A stretch of 43,802 nt of DNA from an uncultured Pelagibacteraceae bacterium (lineage in GTDB: Bacteria; Pseudomonadota; Alphaproteobacteria; Pelagibacterales; Pelagibacteraceae): contig CACBGP010000005.1 in assembly GCA_902538745.1 (NCBI GenBank), forward strand, positions 1 to 43,802, written 5' to 3'. The notes beneath the pieces are model-generated. The model was not told the DNA's origin, did not search any database, and saw only the letters and a list, made by a program, of their open reading frames with translations. The translations under genes were made by a program, and so were the position numbers. Shown in pieces: positions 35,054 to 43,361 of the stretch (position 1 is the first letter of the stretch; every line of letters begins with the position of its first letter).

Positions 35054-35988
35054 GAATACCAATCTATAGTTTTAATTAATCCATCTTGTAAAGAGGTTTT
35101 TTGTTTATAACCAAGTTTTTTAATTTTTGATATATCGGGAAGTCTATAATTAATACTTCCTTTTAATTTTTTAGATTTAATTACCTTTAAGTGCTTTTTA
35201 TTCATATTTTTTTTAATCATGTCAGTTAAATAGTTTATTGATATCGGCTCAGAATTTCCAATATTGTAGATTTCTAAATGTTTCCCTTTATTCATTACTT
35301 TTTGAAATGCATCATAAAAGTCATCAATAAAAATGAATGATCTTACCTCTTTCCCTGAACCCTGAATCATAAATTTTTTTTCATTTTTGCTTATTTTATC
35401 TATTAATTCTGGGATCACATGTTCATTTCCCATATTAGGCCCATAAACATTATGTGGTCTAAAAATTATCAGTTTTTTAAAAAATTTTTTTCCAAAGTTT
35501 ATTCCCATTAATTCAGTCAAAATTTTTCCCCCACTATAAGAAAATCTTGGATTATGGATATCTGGAATTTTTATTGGCTCTTTTTCTGTGGTAGGTGTTT
35601 TAATTGGCTCATTGTAAACTTCGGAGCTTGAGGCTAATATTAATTTTTTTACTTTTTTTTCTTTGCAAGCATCAATTATATTCGTTAATCCTTTTATTCC
35701 GATTTCTAAAACTTCATCTGGTTTAGAATAAAAGAATTTTGTTCCATTAACATAAGCTAGATGGATCACAACATCATTGGTTTCTAAATATTTTTTGACT
35801 TTTCTGAAATCTCTAATATCGCCTTTTATAAATTTAACATTCTTTTTTTTTAAATCAGATAAATTCTTATATCCTCTATAGTTATTATCAAAAATTTTTA
35901 TAAAATTATTTTTATTTTTGGCAAGATTTTTTGAGATTATTCTTCCAAGGAAACCTGTTCCACCTGTAATAAAATAACTTTTGCTCAT
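35050..35988 (-). CDS. NAD-dependent sugar epimerase/dehydratase
   Basis: The 312-residue extended SDR has ITGGTGFLGRIISKNLA, DNNYRG, GDIRD, the SSSEVYNEP strand, FSYSGGKILTELM (YxxxK pair) and RPHNVYGPNMG. It converts an NDP-sugar, most likely by 4-keto formation or 4-epimerisation; the exact substrate cannot be read from the sequence. It sits between the GT2 gene (4-base overlap) and the C-methyltransferase (4-base overlap), so it may supply the keto sugar that is methylated. Confidence 0.87.
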   Translation of the reverse strand: MSKSYFITGGTGFLGRIISKNLAKNKNNFIKIFDNNYRGYKNLSDLKKKNVKFIKGDIRDFRKVKKYLETNDVVIHLAYVNGTKFFYSKPDEVLEIGIKGLTNIIDACKEKKVKKLILASSSEVYNEPIKTPTTEKEPIKIPDIHNPRFSYSGGKILTELMGINFGKKFFKKLIIFRPHNVYGPNMGNEHVIPELIDKISKNEKKFMIQGSGKEVRSFIFIDDFYDAFQKVMNKGKHLEIYNIGNSEPISINYLTDMIKKNMNKKHLKVIKSKKLKGSINYRLPDISKIKKLGYKQKTSLQDGLIKTIDWYS

Positions 35989-36686
35989 TTTTTAAATATT
36001 GATGAATGGTATAAACCATAAAAATACCACTTCAGATATTGTCTAGACCATTTCAAAATTTTAAATTTACTCGAACCAACTGTTCTCTCTTCCCATTGAG
36101 CAGGAATTTCACAAATTTTAAAATTTTTTTTCTTTGCTTTCACTAACAATTCCAACGAATAAGCAAAACCTATTTTTGACTCGATTTTAACATTTCTAAC
36201 TAATTTTCTCGAAAACATTCTTAATCCATTGCTAGCATCTCTTACAGGAATACTTGATAACAAAAATAAAGATAGTGATACGAATCTAACAATTATTGAT
36301 TTAATTATTGGACATCCTTTCATAGAGCCACCTTTCATAAATCTACTACAAACCACAACATCAAATCCTTCATTATTTTTCTCTAACATCTGATTAATAA
36401 GTTTAACATTTATAAAATCATCCGCTGGATAGACAATAATACAATTAGATTTTCCCGAATAAATACCTGTTTTAACAGCCTCACACGGACCTGAGGATAT
36501 ATTCTTAATTAATTTAAATTCTATGTTAATTTTTTTAATTTCATCTAAATAATTAAATAAATCATCATCATCTTTATCATAACATATATAAAGCGTTACT
36601 TTATATTTTACATGTTTTTTTAACTCTTTAATTAAAGTCAATAAATTTGCACCATCATTATATACTGGTATTACAAGGTCGATCAA
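35985..36686 (-). CDS. Glycosyltransferase family 2 (dolichol-phosphate mannosyltransferase-like)
   Basis: The 233-residue GT-A protein starts IDLVIPVYNDGANLLTLI, has the donor-binding YPADDF (DxD equivalent), SRFMKGG, RDASNGLRMFSRKL and QWEERTVGSSKFK near the C-terminus. This layout is common to polyprenyl-phosphate mannose or glucose synthases and other GT2 enzymes. No C-terminal membrane anchor is apparent. It may load a sugar onto the polyprenyl carrier or extend the glycan. Both ends overlap neighbours by 4 bases. Confidence 0.9.
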   Translation of the reverse strand: MIDLVIPVYNDGANLLTLIKELKKHVKYKVTLYICYDKDDDDLFNYLDEIKKINIEFKLIKNISSGPCEAVKTGIYSGKSNCIIVYPADDFINVKLINQMLEKNNEGFDVVVCSRFMKGGSMKGCPIIKSIIVRFVSLSLFLLSSIPVRDASNGLRMFSRKLVRNVKIESKIGFAYSLELLVKAKKKNFKICEIPAQWEERTVGSSKFKILKWSRQYLKWYFYGLYHSSIFKK

Positions 36687-37420
36687 TTTTTTTTACCTAA
36701 AATTTTCTTCATTTTAACTAAATTCATTGTAGTTTTTTTTGCCATAATAAATTTATTATTTTTAATAATATTTATCCAGTTTGTTTTTTTAATGTTTTTT
36801 TGTAATTTAATCATTCTTCCATAATTACTATTTTTTTTACTACCAATATTTATGGTTCCTCTAAATTTTTTTTGAAGTAATAAATTTATTATTTTAGGTA
36901 ATTCATAAATATTGATTGCAGAATTAATTATATCAATTGCATAATTTGGAAATTTTTTATCAGGTATAAAAAATCTAGTTCGAATGATTATGTAATTTTT
37001 TGTTAATTTTATTATTTTTTCTGAGTGATATTTTGTGCAACCATATACATTATATGGTAAAAGAGTATCAGTTTCTTTATTATCATTTGAATTAAACCCG
37101 TAAACGGCATCTGATGAAATTTGCACAATTAGAACTTTTTTATCTTTTACTGAATTTACAAGGTTTATTGTCCCATCAATATTTATTCTCTTAGCTTTCA
37201 GCGGATTTTTTTCACAATCATTTTGCCTAGCTACAGCCGCACAGTTTATTATAATAGATATATTATTATCTATAATAAATTTATTAAGCTCATTTTTATT
37301 TAAAATATTTATTTTTTTTTTGGTAGGTGCAAAAATATTTTTAAAAATATTGGACTGAACAATTAATTTACCTAAATTACCTGATCCACCTAAAAGTAAA
37401 ATGTTGTTTTTTACTCCCAT
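36683..37420 (-). CDS. RfbD-like NDP-sugar reductase (SDR)
   Basis: The 245-residue protein has NILLLGGSGNLGKLIVQS, INCAAVARQNDCEKNPLKAKRIN, ISSDAVYGFN, NVYGCTKYHSEKI (YxxxK pair) and RTRFFIPDKKFPN. This is the dTDP-4-dehydrorhamnose reductase (RfbD) superfamily. It probably reduces a 4-keto intermediate made by a neighbouring dehydratase. It is shorter than canonical RfbD (about 295), mainly in the C-terminal half. It overlaps the upstream dehydrogenase by 10 bases and the GT2 by 4. Confidence 0.85.
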   Translation of the reverse strand: MGVKNNILLLGGSGNLGKLIVQSNIFKNIFAPTKKKINILNKNELNKFIIDNNISIIINCAAVARQNDCEKNPLKAKRINIDGTINLVNSVKDKKVLIVQISSDAVYGFNSNDNKETDTLLPYNVYGCTKYHSEKIIKLTKNYIIIRTRFFIPDKKFPNYAIDIINSAINIYELPKIINLLLQKKFRGTINIGSKKNSNYGRMIKLQKNIKKTNWINIIKNNKFIMAKKTTMNLVKMKKILGKKN

Positions 37421-38565
37421 ATATTAACGAAAAATTTTTTTTTTGGGATTTTCAAATTATTATAAATTCTATGTGGTATTGCTAAAATTATAATATCTGA
37501 CTTTTTTATTAATAATTCAATTGGTGTATTATTTTTGAATTTGTAATATGGATCATTGGCAAAATATTTGACATTATTTTTCTTTAATATTTTAATCAGG
37601 TTTAATGATAAAGAGTCTCGTACATCATCAGTTTCAGCTTTAAATGATAATCCTAAAACTCCAATTTTTTTCTTTTTCAGATTAAACTTTTTTTTTAGCT
37701 TATCAAAGATAAAATTTGGCAAACCGTGATTAATCTTCATTGCTATTTTGCCTAATAAAAATTTATGATTAAAGAAGGAGGATAATTGCATTGTGTCTTT
37801 AGATAAACAAGGACCAGATGCAAAGCCAGCACTTGGGATAAAATTATTCCTTTTATACCCATACCTCATAGTATTTCTGATTTTCCCATAATTTAAACCC
37901 ATTTCCTCACACATCATATAAAACTGATTACTTATCGCAAAGTGGACGAATCTAAAGGAATTTGAAAAAAGTTTAATTAATTCAGACTCTTCTACAGATG
38001 TTACTATTACCGTTTTACAAATTTTCTTAAAAAGTTTTTTTGAGAGTAAGATTGAATTTTTATTAAATCCCGATACTATTTGTGGAAGTTTTGGAAGTTC
38101 TATTAGAGATTTACCTTGTACAATTCTTTCTGGGCAGTAAGTAATGTTATTCAATTGAAATTTTTTTTTAATTTCTTGCATTGCGCGAATATAAATTGAG
38201 CTTCTTACAATAATTTGCTGACCTGGAAGAATATTTTTTTTAATTTTTTTGAAAATATTAAATAAATCTCTCTTATCTGGATTAAGTTTTTTAGTTATTG
38301 GAGTTCCAATACATACAATTATAAACTTTGAATTTTTTATTTCAGCTATGTCTTCACTATATGAGAGATTTTTTTTGTATTTTTTCAAAAAAATTGAAGC
38401 TAAATCCTCTTTAAAAGGGCTAATGCCTCTTTTAATCAAATTTAAATTGTAAGCATTTTTATCAATTAATTTTACCTTTAATTTTTTTGATGCAAATATT
38501 AAACCTAATGGAAAACCTACATGACCTGCTCCACCAATAATTGAGATGTCATATTTAAATTCCAT
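37411..38565 (-). CDS. Nucleotide-sugar dehydrogenase (UDP-glucose/GDP-mannose dehydrogenase family)
   Basis: The 384-residue protein has the NAD motif SIIGGAGHVGFPLGLIFA, VCIGTPITK, YCPERIVQGKSLIELPKLPQIVSG, a central ESELIKLFSNSFRF with the conserved Lys, and the catalytic cysteine loop GFASGPCLSKDTMQL. These residues support four-electron oxidation of an NDP-sugar at C6 to a uronic acid, near the WecC/TviB group. It is the first gene of the coupled leftward cassette, starting 31 bases from dprE1-like on the opposite strand. Confidence 0.92.
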   Translation of the reverse strand: MEFKYDISIIGGAGHVGFPLGLIFASKKLKVKLIDKNAYNLNLIKRGISPFKEDLASIFLKKYKKNLSYSEDIAEIKNSKFIIVCIGTPITKKLNPDKRDLFNIFKKIKKNILPGQQIIVRSSIYIRAMQEIKKKFQLNNITYCPERIVQGKSLIELPKLPQIVSGFNKNSILLSKKLFKKICKTVIVTSVEESELIKLFSNSFRFVHFAISNQFYMMCEEMGLNYGKIRNTMRYGYKRNNFIPSAGFASGPCLSKDTMQLSSFFNHKFLLGKIAMKINHGLPNFIFDKLKKKFNLKKKKIGVLGLSFKAETDDVRDSLSLNLIKILKKNNVKYFANDPYYKFKNNTPIELLIKKSDIIILAIPHRIYNNLKIPKKKFFVNIWE

Positions 38566-38596
38566 TTTTAAAATTATAATTTATAAGTTAAGTTAA
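38566..38596. promoter_or_regulatory. 31-base divergent promoter with palindromic -10
   Basis: The space between the two divergent starts contains ATTATAAT (38573-38580), which reads TATAAT on both strands: 38575-38580 on plus and 38578-38573 on minus. A TTATAA follows at 38581. Upstream -35 matches would fall inside the genes and are weak (TATTTA at 38552 for the plus strand). Leaders would be very short. Confidence 0.4.
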
Positions 38597-39898
38597 ATGA
38601 GTATAAGTTATAATCTAAAAAGCTTTGGCAACAATATAAAAATAAACAGTAATATAGAGTTTTTAAAAAGAAATAGAAATAATTCTTTACAAAATTTAAA
38701 AATTACAAATTCTATTACAAGAGGTAAAGGAAGTTCCTATGGAGACTCTAGTATAAATAAATCAAAAACATTCTTGTCTGAAAATTTAAATAGAATAATT
38801 TTTTTTGATAAAAAAAAAGGGATTATTTCGTGCGAAGCAGGAATTACTATATCTAGTATATTAAAATTAATAGTTAATGAAGGTTGGTTTCTTCCAGTTA
38901 CACCGGGTAGTAAAAAAATTAGTTTAGGTGGAATGATAGCCTCAAATGTGCATGGAAAAAACCAGCACTCAGAAGGATGTTTTCACAATTTCATACACTC
39001 TATTGAACTGCTTTATAAAAATAAAAAAATTCTTTATTGCACAAAAAAAAATAATAAAGAAATATTTGATTATACCATTGGAGGAATGGGCTTAACAGGT
39101 ATAATTTTATCTGCAACTTTTAAATTAAAAAAAATAAAAAGTAATAAAATTACTCAAGTCACTAAGGTTTTGAACAGCGTAGATAAAATCATATATGATA
39201 TGAGTAATAACAAAAGTGAATATGCTGTTTCATGGATTGACTTTAATGATCAAAATAATAGAGGAATAGTATTTTATGGAAATCATAGTAAGAAAAAAAA
39301 TAATTCGGAATATCTTGAAAATTCAAAAAAATTTTTCAGAATTAATAATCTTTTTTTAAATAATTTTACAATTAGAATTTTCAATAAACTTTATTTTTAT
39401 TTAAATCTCATCTTAAATAACAAAAAAAGAAGAGAAATAAATCTAAATCAATTTTTTTATCCCTTAGACAAAATTGATAATTGGAATTTAATGTATGGTA
39501 ATAATGGTTTTTTTCAATATCAATTTACTTTACCATTTAAAAATTGGAAAAAAGCATTAACTGAAATAAAAAAAAAATTCAAAGAACATAATGTCATAGC
39601 TTATTTATGTGTAATGAAATTAATGAAGAATGAAAAAAAATTAATGTCCTTTTCCGAAGAGGGTTTAAATTTTGCAATAGATTTTAAAAATAACTTAAAC
39701 GCAAAATTATTAATGAATGAATTAGATAAAATATTAATTAGATATAAAGGATTTGTATATCTTGCTAAAGATTCAAGATTAAATTCTAAAAACGCAAAAA
39801 AATTAGTTAAACATTACGAATTATTTAGAAAATTTAGAAAAAAAAATAATTTAGATAAAATTTTTATTTCTATGCAGTCAAAAAGGGTTGGGTTGTGA
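38597..39898 (+). CDS. dprE1: DprE1-like polyprenylphosphoryl-ribose 2'-oxidase
   Basis: The 433-residue FAD protein (PCMH-type fold) shows TRGKGSSYGDSSIN (41-53), GITISSILKLI, LPVTPGSKKISLGGMIASNVHGKNQHSEG (HGKN at 119-122) and GGMGLTGII. The C-terminus carries YLAKDSR with Lys391. Position and order match mycobacterial DprE1, which oxidises decaprenylphosphoryl-beta-D-ribose at C2' en route to D-arabinofuranose. The C-terminal strand equivalent to the one bearing the benzothiazinone-target cysteine (Cys387 in M. tuberculosis) reads NFAIDF, with Ala360 instead. Followed by a DprE2-like gene overlapping by 4 bases. Confidence 0.9.
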   Translation: MSISYNLKSFGNNIKINSNIEFLKRNRNNSLQNLKITNSITRGKGSSYGDSSINKSKTFLSENLNRIIFFDKKKGIISCEAGITISSILKLIVNEGWFLPVTPGSKKISLGGMIASNVHGKNQHSEGCFHNFIHSIELLYKNKKILYCTKKNNKEIFDYTIGGMGLTGIILSATFKLKKIKSNKITQVTKVLNSVDKIIYDMSNNKSEYAVSWIDFNDQNNRGIVFYGNHSKKKNNSEYLENSKKFFRINNLFLNNFTIRIFNKLYFYLNLILNNKKRREINLNQFFYPLDKIDNWNLMYGNNGFFQYQFTLPFKNWKKALTEIKKKFKEHNVIAYLCVMKLMKNEKKLMSFSEEGLNFAIDFKNNLNAKLLMNELDKILIRYKGFVYLAKDSRLNSKNAKKLVKHYELFRKFRKKNNLDKIFISMQSKRVGL

Positions 39899-40581
39899 AA
39901 AATAAAAAAATTCTTATTTTTGGATCTGGTTCAGATATAGCAATTGAACTAATTAAACTTTTAGAAAAAAACAACACAATAATAAAAATTTCCTCAAAAA
40001 AAAATTCTAATTTTAATAATGATAACAATCGTGAATTTTATAGTACATTTCAAGATTACGAGACCGTAGATAATATAATTAAAAAAATTGATGAGATTGA
40101 TCTTGTTCTAATTTTTAATGGTATGCTTAAATCTTCTAAAGAAAAAAAATTTGAGAAAGAGCGTGAGCTAAATAATATCAATTTTCTATACCCAACTTAC
40201 ATAATCTCTAAAATAATAGATAAATTTGAAAATAAAAAAATTCATATCGCGGCCATCTCTTCGGTAGCAGGAGAAAGAGGGAGGTTTAAAAATACAGCTT
40301 ATGGCTCAAACAAGGCAGCATTAACAAATTATTTATCTAGTATAAGACAGAAATATTCAAATATAGATGTCACGACAATTATTTTGGGAACAGTAAAAAC
40401 AAAAATGACTAAGGAAATCAAACAGCCTAAATTTTTAATTGATGATCCAAATGACGTAGCTAGAATGATTTTTAAAGGTTTATCTAAAAAAAAAGAAATA
40501 ATAATTTCAAATAAATGGAGATTAATAACTTTTTTTATTAAAATTATACCAGAAAAAATATTTAAAAGATTAAAGTTTTAA
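39895..40581 (+). CDS. dprE2: DprE2-like NAD(P)H reductase of the arabinofuranose pathway
   Basis: The 228-residue short-chain dehydrogenase has ILIFGSGSDIAIEL, VLIFNGML and the catalytic segment SSVAGERGRFKNTAYGSNKAAL (split by YxxxK). It ends NKWRLITFFIKIIPEKIFKRL, closely like the C-terminus of mycobacterial DprE2. DprE2 reduces the 2-keto intermediate to give decaprenylphosphoryl-D-arabinose. It starts with GTG overlapping the DprE1-like stop (GTGA) and ends 1 base before the GT-C gene, so the three are coupled. The pairing with DprE1 and the AGER segment make this more specific than a generic SDR. Confidence 0.9.
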   Translation: MKNKKILIFGSGSDIAIELIKLLEKNNTIIKISSKKNSNFNNDNNREFYSTFQDYETVDNIIKKIDEIDLVLIFNGMLKSSKEKKFEKERELNNINFLYPTYIISKIIDKFENKKIHIAAISSVAGERGRFKNTAYGSNKAALTNYLSSIRQKYSNIDVTTIILGTVKTKMTKEIKQPKFLIDDPNDVARMIFKGLSKKKEIIISNKWRLITFFIKIIPEKIFKRLKF

Positions 40582-40582
40582 A

Positions 40583-42157
40583 ATGCAATTAATTAATATT
40601 TTTTTAAATCAAAATAAATTTCTTTTAGTATTCATTATTATATTAAAAATTTTTTTTCTTTTAAATTTTTATTTAGTTGACGATGCTTATATTGTGTTCA
40701 GATCAGCGTATAATTTTGGTAATTTTGGTGAATTCTCATACAATTTAGGTGAAAATTTTTCTGGAGTGACCAGTTGGTTATATGGTTTATGGACTGGATT
40801 GATCAGTGTAATTTTTAAATCTAATTTTATAGCCATAATTACAATAATAAATTCATTCCTCTCATTGGTTTCTTCTCTACTTTTATACTCAATATTTATT
40901 AATTTGAACTCAAACAAAAATAATACAAAAAATCCTCTATTTCCTCTCTTATTTTTTATCAATCCGGCGATTTGTACAATTGGAACGATTGGTCTAGAAA
41001 CATCATTTCTAGTTTTCTTTATAACTCTTTTTTTTTATAGTTTTTATGTTAAAAAAAATAAAATTCTCACCTTTATATCTGGAGTTTTAAGTATTTTAAC
41101 AAGAATAGAATTGTTTTCGTTATTTTTAATTTTTATTTTTTCATCTATATTTAAAAAAGAGAAAAACCTATTATTAATAACTAATATTCTAATTTTCGGT
41201 ATTATATTAAATTTAGTAGGAAATCTCATCGTTAATGGAAGTTATTTTCCTCAAACCGCTATTTCAAAGTTATCTACGCTGACACCAGACAACACATATA
41301 TTTTTTTTGAAATTATAGAGAGATTTTCTAAAATTTTTTTCTTGGATCAAAGTTATTTTATTGGATTTAAAACAAAATTTTTTCCAATATTTTTTAATTT
41401 TTTGGTATCCCTTTTAGCTATCTCAATGCTCCTAAAATATATTTTTTCAAATATTTATCATATCTTAATAAAAGAAAAGCTTACTGATTTAAGCCACATC
41501 AATTTCACTCTCTCATTAGCTGTATTGGCTATTCCATCAGCATATATAATTTCTGGTCAAATATGGGAATGGTATTTTTTACCCTTTTCATTTTTTTTTA
41601 TTATTTTGTTCTCGAACTATTTAATGAGTTTAAAACAAAATATATTAAGAGATTTTATAATATCGATTATGGTAATTATTATTTCATCTATAAATTTTTT
41701 TGTTAAATACAACATATCTTTCCAAGAACATAATTTTCGCTCTAACGTAGGAAAATTAATCAATTTAAATGCTGAAAACAAATCTACTCTTTTTTTAGAA
41801 CCTGCGGGATATATCCCATATTTTGCAAAAATTAAAACTATAGACACAGTTGGATTGTCTTCAAAAAAAATAAGAGAATATAGGACTAATGATAATATAG
41901 ATTGGTGGTTCGATTTTGTAGAAAATGAGAAACCAGATTTTATAGTTGATAGAAAAAATATTATGGCTGGATCAACAAAAGATGGATATATAATATTTAC
42001 AAAGGAACAAAATAATTGGATAGAAAGTAATTATAAACTTTTAAAAAAATTTGATTATAATGAATATTTGGATAATTATAAGTTTCGACACTCAATAGAA
42101 AAATTTATTATTAAACTGGGCTCACATTCTAATTATTATGTATTTAAAAAAATTTAG
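40583..42157 (+). CDS. GT-C membrane glycosyltransferase, AftB-like (probable arabinofuranosyltransferase)
   Basis: The 524-residue protein has about ten membrane helices. An acidic pair follows the first helix: VDDAYIVFRSAYNFGNFGEF (Asp33-Asp34), then LGENFSGVTSWLYGLW. This DDAYI/F..FR..xNL..G.G..xNxGE pattern is shared with GT-C enzymes that use polyprenyl-phosphate sugars, such as AftB. A C-terminal soluble periplasmic part (about 385-524) follows. Its place right after the DprE2-like gene makes a polyprenyl-phosphoryl-arabinofuranose donor the best guess. The donor identity is inferred from the neighbourhood. It overlaps the next gene by 20 bases. Confidence 0.82.
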   Translation: MQLINIFLNQNKFLLVFIIILKIFFLLNFYLVDDAYIVFRSAYNFGNFGEFSYNLGENFSGVTSWLYGLWTGLISVIFKSNFIAIITIINSFLSLVSSLLLYSIFINLNSNKNNTKNPLFPLLFFINPAICTIGTIGLETSFLVFFITLFFYSFYVKKNKILTFISGVLSILTRIELFSLFLIFIFSSIFKKEKNLLLITNILIFGIILNLVGNLIVNGSYFPQTAISKLSTLTPDNTYIFFEIIERFSKIFFLDQSYFIGFKTKFFPIFFNFLVSLLAISMLLKYIFSNIYHILIKEKLTDLSHINFTLSLAVLAIPSAYIISGQIWEWYFLPFSFFFIILFSNYLMSLKQNILRDFIISIMVIIISSINFFVKYNISFQEHNFRSNVGKLINLNAENKSTLFLEPAGYIPYFAKIKTIDTVGLSSKKIREYRTNDNIDWWFDFVENEKPDFIVDRKNIMAGSTKDGYIIFTKEQNNWIESNYKLLKKFDYNEYLDNYKFRHSIEKFIIKLGSHSNYYVFKKI

Positions 42158-43349
42158 TTTTAAAGATAAAACTTTTTTAAAAACCAATTATTGGTTTTTT
42201 TTAATTCCCTGTATTTTAATTGGTATATTTTCTGCTTTAAGATGGCCTAGTGCGTGGACTGCGACACATGCGCTTTTTGATTACAGTCAAGGTTTCTCAA
42301 AAAGAAGTTTTTATGGTAATTTTTTGTCAGTTTTTTTTGATGAAAAAGTTAGCTATTTAGAAATAACCATAATCAACTTCATTATTTTTTTTATTTGGTG
42401 CTCTTTAATAATACTATTAATTAGATTAATAATTAATAAAAATCTTATCGATTTTAAGGTTTGTTGTCTATTTTTTCTTTCCCCAGCTTTTATTTTTCAG
42501 GTTCATACAATTGGATATCTGGAGCATGTTGCTTTTCTTCTTTTTACTATAAATTTGTTTGTGAGGAATTTTTATTTTCATTTGATCATAAAATTTTTTA
42601 TCATTTTATTACTTCCTTTCATTCATGAGGGACTACTTTTGATGATAACCCCGGTGGTTATATTAGACACATATTTATTTTTAAAGAACAAAAGTAAAAA
42701 GATAAATTTAATAATTACTATATTCATTATGATTTCAATTGTTGGGACCTGTGTTAATTCTCTTTCAAAAAAAAATGATTTAGAATTAACTCAATATGAA
42801 AAATACATTAGTAAAAAAGCAAAAGATTTTAATCCTAGAGGTGACAATATAGAGACATTGACTAATGATATATTTAAAGTCCTAAATATAATGTACGGCT
42901 ACTGGACAAACCCAGCACATTGGACAAAGTTATTTATGGGAATTATTTTTTTAATGCCTCTCCCAATCTTTCTTTCATTTATTTTGATAAAATCAATTAG
43001 GGAACAGAGAGGGAAAATAAGTCAGATACTTTTTTATAGCACTATATTCAGTTGTTTTTCCCCAACTTTCTTAATATTAATTGCCTTTGATATTTGGAGA
43101 TGGTTTGCACTTTTACAATTCACTACATTTCTAACAATATTTATATTTTGTTTTAGAGAAAGATTAAAGTTCAAATATACAAATTATTCTTTTATTTTTA
43201 ATTGTCTTTTTGTTATGACTTGTTTTACTTCAATTCCTTTATTTGATGAATATGAAGTTAATAAACTTCCATTTTATAATCATCTTGAAAATATTTGGTT
43301 CATTATAAAAAATAATGAATCTTTTTTGCAAATTCCCTGGCACAGATAA
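42138..43349 (+). CDS. Unrecognised polytopic membrane protein, possible second GT-C enzyme
   Basis: The 403-residue protein has about ten helices. A conserved-looking N-terminal loop reads WTATHALFDYSQGFSKRSFYGN, with HTIGYLEH, FIHEGLLL and FDIWRWFALLQ farther on. Acidic and histidine residues at membrane boundaries are what one expects in a lipid-linked sugar transferase or polymerase, but no family motif is clear. It overlaps the AftB-like gene by 20 bases, so it belongs to the same rightward unit. The stop is followed by a convergent FkbM gene 12 bases away; no terminator is obvious. Confidence 0.72.
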   Translation: MYLKKFSFKDKTFLKTNYWFFLIPCILIGIFSALRWPSAWTATHALFDYSQGFSKRSFYGNFLSVFFDEKVSYLEITIINFIIFFIWCSLIILLIRLIINKNLIDFKVCCLFFLSPAFIFQVHTIGYLEHVAFLLFTINLFVRNFYFHLIIKFFIILLLPFIHEGLLLMITPVVILDTYLFLKNKSKKINLIITIFIMISIVGTCVNSLSKKNDLELTQYEKYISKKAKDFNPRGDNIETLTNDIFKVLNIMYGYWTNPAHWTKLFMGIIFLMPLPIFLSFILIKSIREQRGKISQILFYSTIFSCFSPTFLILIAFDIWRWFALLQFTTFLTIFIFCFRERLKFKYTNYSFIFNCLFVMTCFTSIPLFDEYEVNKLPFYNHLENIWFIIKNNESFLQIPWHR

Positions 43350-43361
43350 ATTATCAAAATA

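Noticed and set aside
38597-39898. Sugar-lactone or alditol oxidase instead of DprE1
   Set aside because: The FAD fold is shared, but HGKN in place of the usual His-flavin site, the YLAKDSR ending and the adjoining DprE2-like gene favour DprE1.
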